Origin: Paenibacillus sp. S150
GTDB taxonomy: Bacteria > Bacillota > Bacilli > Paenibacillales > Paenibacillaceae
Assembly: GCF_019352175.1 (NCBI RefSeq)
Contig: NZ_JACBYI010000036.1
Location: 1-64,000 of the forward strand
Reading direction: 5' to 3'
Length of the DNA: 64,000 bases
In this document: piece by piece, positions 12,001 through 21,400 of the stretch
Numbering within the stretch: the stretch's first letter is position 1
Layout of the letters: each line of letters opens with the position of its first letter
Notes under the pieces: generated by a model
Database searches by the model: none
Told to the model about the DNA's origin: nothing
Seen by the model: only the letters and a program-made list of their open reading frames with translations
Position numbers and translations under genes: made by a program

Positions 12001-12482
12001 ATCGTATGACTCTCCACAACACGTTCAGAGCTATGGATGAACTCGGTAATATCTAATTTAGTCTTATCTCTGTCAGGTTCAGTTCCTTCTTGCTTCAGCT
12101 CGTATACCGCTGCTACTTCGGACCGCTCAGCTGAGCTATAACGATATTCAATTTGGCGGGCAGCTAGGGTGCTGCCTTTCTGCGGTGCTACACGTATACA
12201 GACTTTACGATACGTCCCGACAACGACTGGCTTACGGAACAGAAACCGCGACAGCGTTACAGGTTGCCCGCCGGCTTGCTTGATTTCAGCATCCAGCGCT
12301 ATGGAACAATACGTTACTCCCAACAGAATAGCGTTGCCATATACGAGATGATCGGATACATAGGGATCATTATGATGAAATGTGATCCAGCTTTCACTCT
12401 GCTCCTGTCTAATTAACGCCATCGCTTCTGTGACCGATAGGCCCTGTTTTGCAACCTCTTGGAATATTTTTAATTTATCCAT
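1..12482 (-). CDS. PKS4: trans-AT polyketide synthase, DH-ACP / KS-DH-KR-ACP / KS-DH-KR-ACP / KS-KR..., C-terminus beyond window
   Basis: The frame is open from the ATG at 12482 to the left edge (about 4160 codons, no stop), so the C-terminus is missing. It begins with a DH domain (His45 in SDHLVYG, Asp in HPVFLDG near residue 210) and an ACP (LGVSSND, acceptor Ser362). These complete the module whose KS ends PKS3. Then follow KS (Cys624), DH (HxxxSxxxxPG near 1083), KR (GGLGQIG; YTFAN), ACP (Ser1844), KS (Cys2120), DH (near 2594), KR (GGLGELG; YAYAN), ACP (Ser3381), KS (Cys3652) and the start of another KR. All three KS keep Cys and both His. There is no AT domain, so malonyl units come from the AT-AT-ER protein. 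KRs carry the Asp of B-type reductases. The start lies 3 nt after the PKS3 stop. AAAGGAG is about 14 nt upstream, so coupled translation is likely. Later modules and any thioesterase should lie to the left. Confidence 0.95.
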   Translation of the reverse strand, partial: MDKLKIFQEVAKQGLSVTEAMALIRQEQSESWITFHHNDPYVSDHLVYGNAILLGVTYCSIALDAEIKQAGGQPVTLSRFLFRKPVVVGTYRKVCIRVAPQKGSTLAARQIEYRYSSAERSEVAAVYELKQEGTEPDRDKTKLDITEFIHSSERVVESHTIYQRMLDVQVEFGDSLKTVQRAWIRGSEVLSELRMSPVHNNDLLTIHPVFLDGAIVGSMAPYSASEPKPFIPMSIGEIIFFERNSGPVCYSLAEVVRRNAELLVINLAIYSEKGQLLVQLREVSLKRARLEGLLDVRETVRQEEIVTPLPLDVQKRYPQPQQGEAVEEQTVQYLHRKITELLPQASAAIDMNRNFLDLGVSSNDLVELVQDIETDLGVELYPTIFFEYQNIKEASQYLACQHQDRLAQCFGSTRLSEESTEHGRTAQSGDVHQELHTEMLAKTAVKGSSATQAEGDIAIIGISGKFAKSPDLQIFWDHLVKGSDLITEIPSDHFDYRPWFSQDPEEKNTMYSKWGSFIDDVDKFDAPFFNISPREAETMDPQLRLLLQELYHTAEDAGIIRQIRSSKTGMFVGSCFQDYSSEMGRVGKPVEPYDGSGNALTMYSNRPSFFFDLTGPSISVDTACSSSLVAIHLACQSLRNGECDMAFAAGINLLLSSWHYRYFCSIGALSPTGRCHTFDERADGYVPGEGIAAILLKPLKQAIADGDRIHGIIKGSAVNHGGYTPSITAPSMKMEAAVIAAAWEAAGINPETLGYIEAHGTGTKLGDPIEINAIKEAFKRYTDKQAICAVGSAKAHIGHAEGAAGIAGVIKAILSIQNKMIPAMPQLGELNSFIDLKDSPLMVNREPMPWLASGSHPRRAGVSSFGFGGAYAHLVVEEYRDSRTEMDEESTHLVILSAAQPEALKRNAKQLHQYLLASESPDLKLSAVAATLAYGREEFDFRLAITANLVDDLISKLGEFLADQSKRNNMVISGMKQPNHSKEWAAQLEQAYLNNNLEQVGQLWVCGAHVNWGCICRKQPPISLPGYSFEKKRYWVLDHYIAESSLQTPARLNALLDANQSTLFEQKFVKTLNAKDMFLQDHAIESAHVLPGVVSLEMIRAAALLANDRGGVPQIQDFQWSQSIELNTGELELYVELGLQHAQIHASVYSIASDGKRTHAVGSIVYETESIEQTKDKATGFDATAELNAIDQIVTGEACYDRLAALGLKIGPSLRSIQKLYIESDRIFAELQMDSNDGDAYDTHPALLDGAIQAIVGFSEPDDRILHIPYSIKSAKYFAKLGKKGLARIVLHPNSSRLKTAKEVDIVIYNEQGEPAVQFESLILKPVKLPAPVHLEWALFSNEWVETEASVQQVEHLPEKALLLTDQRKSEICDQIVSELALYGCAVEQTSSIQGSERIVEKLRGEENLDCIVILEEAPSGTSIDAQEADTMSKKFSDLYSLIQYLIRAKVDIPVYFITTHPLLSGIATFLQTASTESGFLRYKYVEIASGKQLADAIEEVVKGSVSTGQVRYQGGKRYERKLRDYTNLSAEQAPIFREGELYLISGGLGQIGRKLTEQAVRAADCRVVLIGRSILSKERMNEVRRLNLLNPRAEVIYRSCDVTDLQELDQLLRSIRKEYKPIDGIFHLAGQTNDSLIINKAPDQLHSVISPKLTGTVLLDRLTHDDPIRFMIAFSSITAIQGNAGQGDYTFANAFMDAYAALRNKRVLEEGRSSIMVSLNWPYWEDGGMRMSEEAVERLRQAYGCEPITIEQGIQCLNQLDLNTAPSSLLVLYGEQRKLKLIAETGSAPKVLASGRTNGSLIPNAKELGRLEEKLIAIYADIQRMDSDSIRPTVSLTQYGLESISISEFAKAVSKTLSITLMPSIFFEIDTIRELAALLAARYQEACAPYLSSELVTKAAQASESLASSEQQPVYRAVAAREVLREQELSGVKTANQNDGGPLSSAAEEPVAIIGIAGTLPSSENLTTFWKSIESGSSLISVVPEDRWDWNSYYGDSKKEANKTKIKWGGFISGVDEFDAAFFGISPREAELMDPQQRLFLQTVWEVIENAGYKASDLAGSKTGLFVGVGNFDYSDLMKERGISIDAYAATGIAHSVLANRISYLLDLHGPSMPVDTACSSSLVSIDHAVQAIARGYCDMAIAGGINLILNPNMTISFDKAGMLSEDGCCKTFDKDANGYVRGEGSGAILLKPLSRAREDGDYIHAVIIGSSVNHGGKVNSLTVPNPLAQADVIRDAHRRAGIAPETVSYIEAHGTGTPLGDPVEIQGLKRAFDGEMKNSRAYCGIGSVKTNIGHLETAAGIAGILKVVMALTNRKLPANAHFQELNPYIELEDSPFYVVDQTRAWERLQAVTGEWIPRRAGVSSFGFGGANAHIVLEEFASESNTSYTEMSPQLFVLSAQSEEQVKQYAKRLMLAVAVWQDDEAAEASQLQRIAYTLQIGRESKDYRLAIIADNLAELHRELEQFVEDEAIDKRNKRRIFRKADLSDLFLLDWNETEEMLEHIVRKRDLAKIASLWTHGVHIPWKLLYPDQRPQRLPLPTYPFLRSKYWLPDKVQRVNEGGQIHPMLDRNASNIEGLMFSKNFSTKDFYLRDHVLDGKPLLPGVAYLEMALAGAELANPGMKVGRLENLVWMRPIVLGDAGGSCTGNLKMTGQRTKPQLRVVTHESQGEAEHHFQCKVAYQSDNSEAVRETDSSVTSSLSEMKSRCTSDLSADQFYSAFEGIGLHLGGTMRAIRHVQRNDSEVLAAYSLPNEAIGSFAAYTLHPSILDAAITSPKGMLGGDAQQLYLPFAIESVEIVAPVTAKGYIYTAGHLQDDSDGKNMRKYDMTIMDESGRVTVRIRKFMARPYGTSEKIQYLTSDWVHSNRSIQKQPAASSRCIVLARSEYELEVIRKASPFRNDMSFVGVLPGSEFSVLDAEKALYQVNVSSTQDFAQLFHKLEPADELYVVYGWAMQARDSWTTDIQLQFTDRMKPLFSFTQSLHQELSRYRSCRLILLYGENSSELPFYAPMGAYLQSIARESSKLQAKVISLADLEADIRSGVEELLSENFDSRPTYYHNQQRRVFTQRIVEQEGLRKLEPIRKGATYLITGGLGELGLLCASYIAARGGNLILTGRRKRSDISSLKMQELEATGVSVRYSCCDVAEEDQVNRLIREIRQDGEGPIRGIIHAAGMIRDNRISEKRFSEFKEVVGGKVFGAVWLDKATMQEPLDFFILFSSLVGITGNAGQSDYAYANAFLNEFAQYRSRLVQKDQRQGNSLSIAWPLWEHGGMQVAEQQKDHLRQTLGLRTLLNEEGIACLNDLFNAPWANVAVFKGDAAKWMNLISPVLARTSASEPLEALQKIQWNERYTEIRDLMSKIIKSEQPIEPKRDLSAYGFDSITYTELANQLNEKYGIDLSPAIFFEYPTLVGLFDYLKDNFRVAFADSAPAMAASNVSEEKRPMTAPIIEEEGAIWSESVTSDTGPIWQPTVEDIQGTEEPEPIAVIGMSCVLPQSEDARQFWNNLIAGKDLIEEIPADRWDWRAYYGDPESGVNKTTAKWGGFIDGVSHFDAKFFRISPKEAALMDPQHRIFIQTVWKTVEDAGYKASDLHGTNTGIFVGISGWDYNEVLRANKENVESLSIIGIAHSVLPNRISYLMDWHGPSEPIDTACSSSLVAIHKAVEQIRLQNCDVAIAGGVNLILSPAVNISFNKAGMLSPDGRCKTFDKQADGYVRGEGTGAILLKPLSKAIQDGDHVYGVIRGTDLNHGGQVNSFTVPNPNAQAEVIQRALNKAKIDPQSVTYIETHGTGTGLGDPVEIAGLKKVFKSNGDPGQAAEPYCGLGAVKSNIGHLEAAAGIAGIIKVLLAMKHKKLPPTLHFNELNPYISLKDSPFYIVDKAMPWPALPDGQGGHIPRRAGVSSFGFGGVNAHIVLEEYQTDTEQKDAQEFGKPYLFLLSAKDSDCLKTYAESFKQWLSDEGSLVGLRNIAYTLQIGREDMKARLAMLAATREELSNGLDAFILGLEHPGLFVHQTGGASEMEQGALRINGLTGEGLSAMPLERAAALWVAGTKLEWKELYDKAVTRVSLPTYPFTHTQHWAGKRKNADLRPSERLETNHSPVLPEKETVEYSRQHPISLVQTAGMTFKPEWVEAGLTETEVLGDAALIIVNEASRALGESIQ

Positions 12483-12485
12483 TAA

Positions 12486-15400
12486 CTACACAGACTCTCC
12501 TTTGAGCGCCAGCGATTCCATTTGCAGTGCCTGCTCTGGCGTAATTTCTCCGCTTTGAAGTTGTGCCAATATGCGCAGGTAAAACGTTTCCGTCTCTTCC
12601 CCTGCATGACTCCCCAGCCAGTACACTTTTTTGTGAAACTCCGGCAGTTGAAGTGGCTGTCTTTGCAACGAATATTCGGGAAATTGCTCTCCTTCAAAAT
12701 TCTCGATTATCATATGGCAATTTGTTCCACCAAATCCAAAAGAAGATATCGCTGCTCTTCGCTTTCCTTCGATTCCTTCCCAAGGCATGCTTTTGGTGAC
12801 CGGATAAAAAGGTGATGCCTCGAATTGAAACCGTGGGTGCGGCTTGTCGCAATGAATGGTTTTGGGCAAAATGCTATGCTGAACAGCCAGCCCTGCTTTA
12901 ATAAAGCTGCCGATTCCCGCAGCTCGAAGTAAATGTCCCATATTCGCCTTGACAGAGCCAACGCCGCAATATTGCTTCTTCTCCGTGAACTCGCGATAAG
13001 ACTGGGTGGCTGCGCGAATCTCGATCGGATCGCCAAGCAAGGTTCCTGTCCCGTGCGCCTCGTAATAGGAAATCGTGTCAGGTGAAACTCCGCTCTTGCG
13101 AAGAGCCTGTTGAATGACGTTTTTTTGTCCTTCAATGTTAGGAGTCGTCAATCCCATCGTATGTCCATCATTATTGACGGCAGATCCCATAATGACCGCA
13201 TGAATAAAATCCCCATCCTCAACAGCCTGCTTCATCGGTTTAAGCAGTACCACACCTGCACCCTCACCAATTACGATGCCTTGGGCACGCTCGTCGAACA
13301 CGTAAGCCCGCTTGTCTGGCGAAAGCACGCCAGCCTGACTCATTCCAATATGATCAATCGGATCCAGCAGCACTTGCACTCCCCCGGCTATTGCCATATC
13401 GCAAGTACCATTAAGAATTTGAGAACAAGCCTCGTGTATGGAGACCAGCGATGAGGAGCAAGCTGTATCCATCGTCAAGGAAGGTCCTCGTAGATCATAC
13501 GTGTCAGATATACGGGCTGCCATCATATTAGAGATGGTATTTACTACAATGTGCTTCATAGACTCGGGAGGTACTTTACCTAAATTGCTCTTTACATACG
13601 AGCTTTCGGCCCCGCCGATAAAGACGCCGACGTCTTTCCCTCTGACTTCCTCTGGTCGATATCCCGCTCGGCTCCACAGCTCCTCCACAAGTTCCAGCAG
13701 AAGACGGTGCTGCGGGTCCATTACCAGCGCAACTTCGTCCGGAATCCCCCAGTAACCAGCATCAAATTTCTCAATATCTTGAAGAAAACCGCCCCATTTG
13801 GAATATGTCGTATCTTTACGCTTCCGATCCGGATTATAATAATGATCTACATCCCAGCGCTCCTTCGGCACTTCCGTAATCATGTCTTTCTCCAGCAGAA
13901 TATTGGTCCAATATTGTTCCAAGCTGCTCGATTGGGGAAAACAGCATGTCATGCCAATCACTGCGATTCTTCCTTCCATACCCGTTGTTGTTGAGACAGA
14001 CTGAACAGTGTCTTTTTGTTCCGGCTTCGACTGTGAAGATGATTTTACCGTTGCTTGAAGCTGCGCCCCGTCGATTATCATCGACAAATACCCCGACAAA
14101 ACCTTTAAAGATTTGTGTTCATTAATCGCTCCTGGCTCCATGTTAATGCGATATGCAGATTCGATACGACTGAGTACTTCTACCATCATGATGGAATCGA
14201 AACCATACATCTCCAAATCTTCTTCAGGATCCAATTCATCTGCATCTATCTTCAAGATTTCGCTGAACATTCGCTGCAAATCTGCCAGCAGGGCATCCTC
14301 TACCGCTTGCTGAGGGTTTGACGGATGATCCCCGTAATCTTTCCTATAGGTTGTCTCTGACTTGACAGCCACATGACGCAATAGCTGCAGCGCCTCAAGC
14401 GATTGATTGATCCGTTCCTTATCCCCCCGAACAGGCAGCGCCTGCTCCCAGCCATTGGCAAGTATTTTCTCCAACGCGTGCCAGCCGTCGCGCTCCTGCA
14501 ATATTTCCAAACCATTATCTGCCTGCAGCCGTTCTTTCACGGAATCGTTTACTTGCATACCGCCATGTTCCCATAAAGGCCAATTGATTGTATAACTCCG
14601 GCAAATCCGGCCTTCTGAGAAATCTCGACGGTTCCGCATTCGAATATATTCGTCCATATACCGATTAGCATAAGCGTAATCTGCTTGTCCTTTATTGCCG
14701 GCTATCGCCGTAATGGATGAGAAAACTACAAACAACTCAAGCTTTTCGCCTCTCGTTGATCGATCCAGGTTGTGGATGCCATGGATTTTGGGGGCCAGTA
14801 CCTTCTCCGCATCGCTCATCGTCTTTCTGAACAAGAGAGAGTCATTAAGCGCGCCAGCAAAGTGGAATACCCCATGAATAGAACCATAATCGCTTTTCAC
14901 TTGCGACATGCATGATTCTACCTCCTTCACCCGGGATACGTCAGCCTTGTAGTGTCGAATACTTCCTCCGAAACGGGCAGCCTCCTCTAGTCGGATCATA
15001 GACTCAGAAGAAATAGCAGAGCGACTAACAATTGCGACATTCGCATGATATTTTGATAACAAATATGCAGCAAAGAGCAAGCCTAGTCCCCCGTTGCCGC
15101 CTGTGACTACATAAGTACCGTTATGACTGATTTTTGGCTGCGCGGCGGCCTGCTCGTTCGAGTTGTCAACCTCCCGGAGCTGGCGAATCAGCCGCCTATT
15201 GCGATCATACTTAATTTCCAGGCACCCTGTGACAGGCTCGGCGTATAGTTCAGCTTGCAATGGAACCTGATTCAATTCGTCATATTCGAGGAAACGAAAG
15301 ACGAAATGATCGTTTTCTAAAGCAGCTGTCCGTCCAAACCCTACGAGTGCCCGATGCGCGATATATTCATCTCCCGTGCCATATAGGCACAAGAAACGTA

Positions 15401-18400
15401 CAGGAAGCTTATAAAACCGCTTCACTAAAATTTGGATCAAATTTTGCATTCCTTCATATATAGGATAACCTGACTCAGCTTCTTGCTCCTGCTCGAGATG
15501 AATCACCATGGATATTGATTGCGTATTCGCCGGAATCATTTGTACCAGCAGATGCTCCAGCTCATTTCGATTAGTCATATCCGTCTGCAGCCAACAAGCC
15601 TCCTTCATTCCAAGCAGCGAACCATTCAGCTTGCCGGATGAACCGACAATGAAAATCGGCTTCTCCGCTTCATCATTCGCCTTTTCGATTGGACATGGCA
15701 GCCACTCCTGTACGAGAAAAGACATTCCATTATCTGGACCCGTATACAGTTTCAAGCCAAAATCCTCGAATTCGGCAATAATCCTACCCTCATGATGAAC
15801 GAAATAAAGATCAAACAGCATTAACGAGCCGCTCTTTCCTTTCTCTCGAATATAGGCATAACAAGAGGAGGGAACCCTTTCATAGAAGCTGACTCGTTTC
15901 ACTGAAAAAGGTAAATAAGTACCTGAGACATTATCCCAGCTACCCGCGACGGCGACCGATTGAAACGCACCATCAATCATCGAAGGGGAGCACTGCCAAG
16001 CTTCGGTTAACTGATCATGCAATAAAAGTTCGGCGATCGCCTCCTTATTTCCGTGCCTTAAGTTGACGACCGTTTGATAAGTCGAACCATAGCACAGTCC
16101 ATTTGTTTTCAACAGGCCATACAACTCCGTGATATCATTGCTCTCCCCACAGCGTTCTTGAATCAAGTGAATAGGCTGACCCAAGCTTCCCTGTCCGCGG
16201 CTCGTCTCTCGAATTGAGACCTGAAAATGCTCTCTCTGTCCACTCTCGTCGAAGGAGCAAATTTTAATTTTGAATTGTCCAGAATCCTCTTCAGTCCATC
16301 GGATGTACAGATCATTTCCCAATGAATCACCGTTATGAATGTAAGGAGTCAACCAGAACAGTTGGGTAAGTTCAAATCCATCGTTCCGCCCCGTTTGCTG
16401 AACAGTCTTTTGAACGATCTCGAAGTACATCGCTCCAGGAAGGATTACGCGATCTCCTATCACATGATCTTCAAAGCTTGCATGGAACTCATCCAGACGA
16501 ACCCTATAAGCAAAGTTTTCACGGTCAGATGGCTCCACCAATAACCCGCTATCGTTGCCAGCTATACAGTTCGAATGTGATATTGGAGCCGGTTGGAACC
16601 AATAAGCCGTTCTTTGGAAAGGATAACCCGGGAGCGCGATTCGCGGCACTACTTTCTTGCCTTCGTATAGCAGCTGCCAATCTATCTTTGCCCCTTGTGT
16701 CCACAATTCTGCAAGCCGGGAATAATCCTGTATGGCAAGCGCTTGTCGAACGTCACTTTTAAGTTCGTCTATTGGTCCGTTCCCTTTCTTGGTGACTCTT
16801 CCGGCATATAGAGTAACCTGATTGGAACAATAACTTCGCAACTGCTCGATTAGTTGTCTGCTATTGGATACAATCCAACAAGCGCGCTCTTCCATCGCAT
16901 CGCGTCCGAGCTGAAGCGTATAAGCTACTGACGCTAAATGAACTTGCTCACTGAACTCTGCGGTAGACCCACTGCCTATTACTTTGCACAAATGATGAAT
17001 GAGCCGATCAGGCGTCTGCAACTGAAGGATCTGTTCCAATTGCAGCTTCACTCCATAGTGCTGCTCCACTTTCACCATAAGCTGATACAAGCCCATTTGA
17101 TCAAAGCCCATATCCAGCACATTGCCGCTATGATCGATTTCTTCCTCCGATATCGAAAGCACCTCTCCCATTTGCTTTAGTAGTTCCTGCTCGATCATTT
17201 CGCAGGAGACACCGTCAATAGAAACGGAGAGACTACTTTCAAGATAATCTGCTAGTTGATTGGCCCTGTCACGAAGACGCTCACTATCTTTTGCTGAAAG
17301 AATTATCAGTTGCTGCTTATCTGAATCATCTGATGCAGGCTGAGCGGGTTCTGCATCGTTGATATATTCTTCCAGAATAAGATGAGCGTTCGCTCCTCCA
17401 AAGCCGAATGAGCTAATTCCTGCTCTAAGAGGAATATTCTGTGCTCCACCATCTATTGAAGTTCCCCCCCATTTCTGCAAACGATCTACAATATAGAAAG
17501 GGCTGTCTTCCAAATGAATTTGAGGATTGCACTTGCGGTAATGAACATTGGGCGGCAACTCGCGATGCTTAAGAGATAACAACACCTTAAACAGGCTAGC
17601 CATGCCGGCAGCCGTCTCCATATGTCCCACATTCGTTTTTACAGACCCTAATCCGCAAGAGCGGGCCGGCAGACTCGTTTCCCCTTGCGCAAGAGCCATT
17701 GTCTCAAAAGCTTTCTTCAATCCATTAATTTCAACTGGATCACCGAGTTGCGTCCCCGTACCATGAGTCTCAATATAACTGATGGAGCCAATATCTATTC
17801 CGGCCTTCTCAACAGCTTTCATGATAACTTCGGCTTGCGCATTCGGATTAGGCGATGTTAACGAATTACCTTTGCCCCCGTGGTTCACCGCGGTTCCCCG
17901 AATCACTCCATAAATCTGATCGCCGCTGCGTTCCGCATCCTTCAATGGTTTGAGCAGAACCAGCCCCATTCCTTCGCTGCGAACATAGCCGTTAGCACTC
18001 TGGTCGAACGTTTTACAGCGTCCATCCGGACTTAACATACCAGATTTACTAAACGATATCGCTCCGCGCGGACTTAGAATAAGCTGAACGCCACCTGCCA
18101 AAGCCATCTCGCATTCCCCGCTGCGCAATGAATCTACAGCTCTGTGCAAAGCTACCAGCGAGCTGGAGCATGCAGTATCTATCGGCTCACTCGGACCATG
18201 CCAATTGAACATATAGGATAATCGGTTGACCAGTACGGAAATGGCAACACCGGTGGACTGATAGGCTTCCGTCTCTTCTGCATCCTTGTTAACGAGATCA
18301 TTGTAATCGGTGTTTGCAGCTACTCCGACAAAAACACCCGTTTTGGAGCCGGAGAGTGCATTCATGCTATAGCCTGCATGTTCCACCGTCTGCCACGCAA

Positions 18401-21400
18401 GCTCAAGCACGCCTCTTTGCTGAGGGTCCATAAGCTCGGCCTCCCTGGCAGCAATTTTGAAGAAACGTGCATCGAATTTATCGATATCATCCAAAAATCC
18501 GCCCCATTTAGCTTTTGTTTTATTTTTTTCTTGGATGGGGTCCCCATAATATTCGCGCCAATCCCAGCGTTTCTTAGGGACTTCTGTAACGAGATCATTA
18601 CCTGCCTTGAGATGCTCCCAAAATTGCTCAAGCGTAGCCGATTGCGGCATCCGGCCCGCCATTCCTACGATTGCAACCGGAAAGTTGTCTTCTCCACTGT
18701 GATCACTGGAACTAGTGCCAGCTGGTGAAACAGAGCCGTCTAATTCATGCTGTGGTTCCATCTGCTGTGGGGCTGCTCTATCTTCAACCAACTGTGTCAA
18801 CGTCTCATTTCGGCTCAAAGCACAGCTTTCTACCAAATGTTCTGCCAGTTTTCGGACGGTAGTGTATTGAAAAAATAACGCCGGTGATACCGTAATTTGA
18901 AAATCGTCATTCAGTTGGTCAGCCAGACGAGTGAACGACAAGGAGTCAAAACCATAATCGCCAAGTTCCGTATCTTCATCGATCTCCTCAACGCTCCACT
19001 CCAGTATGAATGCAATGTTATTCTTAATATGATCTGTTACCGCTTGCCCTTGACCTGAGTCCCACGTTGCTTGACTATTTCCATAAGATTCTTTTTCAGG
19101 TAGGGGCTTACTGCTTAATCTGCGCTGGACCTCATGTACTTTCGAGCGAAGCGGACTGACTGTAAAATCAAGGAGGCAAACCAATGACTCCCCCATCTCA
19201 TCCAGTATTGTCACATCATAAGCATGCTCCCCGCTTCCCGATGGAGCAATGTAGACGTATTTCCATTGCCGATCCTTCCGGATTACGTGAAGCTCGCGAA
19301 CATAAAAAGGTAATTCCAAGCCCTTCTCCTGATCCAGCATTCCGTAAGCAATCATGCATTGCAGAGCTCCATCCAACAAGATCGGATGCAGCTCATACTG
19401 GCCTAATGTGTCTTGTACTTCTTGATGCGGCGCCAGTTCCCCAAGGATACTGCGATTACGTACATAGAGCTTGCTCACATTTTGAAAGACAGGCCCATAA
19501 TCTATCCCTAATTTCCGGTAGTATCTATAGATCTGCTCCTTGTCAAAGCTTGCCGAATGATCAATCATCCCCTGCAGATTAATAGCCCGATGTGCTTCTG
19601 GAATATCAGCTGTGCTGCGATATACGATCTCACCTTGAACATGTTTCAGTTTTTCTTCAGAACCTGATGCAGAATAGATTTCAAAAGCGTTTCTACCGGT
19701 ACTGTGCTGGATAGCCAACTCTACTTCGATCGGCTCCTTTCTGAAAATGAGCGGTTGCATGAAAGTTACATTTCGTATCGCAATCATTTCCTTCTCCATC
19801 GAGAAAGAAGCCGCTTCGAATGCCATTTCCAAAAAGGCAGCCCCGGGAAACACGGAATATTCTTCTACCCGATGCTCAGAAATAAACCGCTCCTTGCCCA
19901 TAAATGTACCGCTATAATGTATGCCTTGGCCCTCGATTTGTTTTCTTTGAACCAGCGGATGCAACGCGGCTACGGATGAGTGATCTTTCTCTACACGCTC
20001 GCTCTTGTCCACAACCGGATTCAACCAATAGCTCTTCAAAGAAAATGGACAAGCTGGGAGTGGCAGCTTTATCGGCAATGGGGCCGTATAGAAGGATTCC
20101 CAGCGGATCGACCCGCCATTTACCCAAGCTCTCGCAGTCGCTTCAATATTCGCATCTTCCAAAGAAATGATGAGGGAATCGCTGTCATAAGCGGGGAAAG
20201 ACTGCGCTCTTCCTATAAATATGCCACTCTTTTCTGTTCCGCTTGCCACATGATCCAATTTCTCTAGCAGTTCTTCCATACTGCTCGCTATTACAGCAAG
20301 GCGCTCCTCCATCGGATCTCTGCCGATCTGAAGCGTATAAGCTACCCGTTCTAAAAGGATAGCTGGCTCTCCTGACGCAATCTTTCCCTTCAGATCTGAG
20401 AGCAGATTTTTCACATAATCTTGCAATTGTCTGGGACTTCTAGCAGATAAAGGAATGATACTCCTCCGGTTTCGTCCATGGTGGTCCGTTTGCTCTTTAG
20501 GCAAATACTCTTCGATGATGGCATGGGCGTTAGCTCCCCCGGCGCCGAAGGAACTGACAGCCGCTCTTCTCGGATACATAACCTCCTCCCCATCGACGTG
20601 AACTGTCGGCCTATTCCATGCTTCTACTTTCTTCTGCAGATAAAAAGGTGAATCTGCAAAACGGATACGTGTATTACCAGGCTCATGATGGAGCGTTGGC
20701 ACCAATGTTTGATGCTTCATTTGAAGCAAAATCTTGGTTAATCCAATTATTCCGCTCGCCGCTTCCAAATGACCAATATTTGTTTTAACTGAAGCGATTG
20801 CACAAAACTGCTTGTCCGACGTATACTTCCTGAACGCAGAAGTTAGGCCCGCGATCTCGATAGGATCACCCAATACCGTTCCAGTTCCATGCGCTTCAAC
20901 GTAAGTAATTGTTCGAGGATCAATATTTCCCTTAAGGAGTGCCTCCTCAATTAATGAAGCTTGCGCATTCGGATTGGGCACCGTATAGCCGTTGGTTCGG
21001 CCTCCATGATTCACGGCAGTCGACTTCACAATACCATGAATGAAATCGCCATCCTGAAGCGCTTGTTTCAAAGGCTTCACCAGTACAGCACCTATCCCTT
21101 CGCCGGGAACAAAGCCGTTCGCTTCATCGTTAAAGGCGCGGCATTGCCCAGTAGGAGAGAGCATCTTCATTTGGCTAAGTCCGCTGTATTTATACGGATG
21201 AAGGTATAAGTTCACCCCGCCGACCAGAGCCATTCCCGACTCGCCGCTTTGAATACTTTCGCAAGCAAGGTGGAGAGCCGTTAACGACGACGAACATGCG
21301 GTGTCGACCGGCATGCTCGGGCCTGCCAAATTGTAATGGAACGAGACGCGATTAGGAATCGACCAGATCTGCGAATTAGGGATGTCCTCATTAGAGGTAT

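Noticed and set aside
1..12482. Chain-terminating thioesterase
   Set aside because: No TE motif is seen; PKS4 runs off the left edge, so the release step cannot be assigned.
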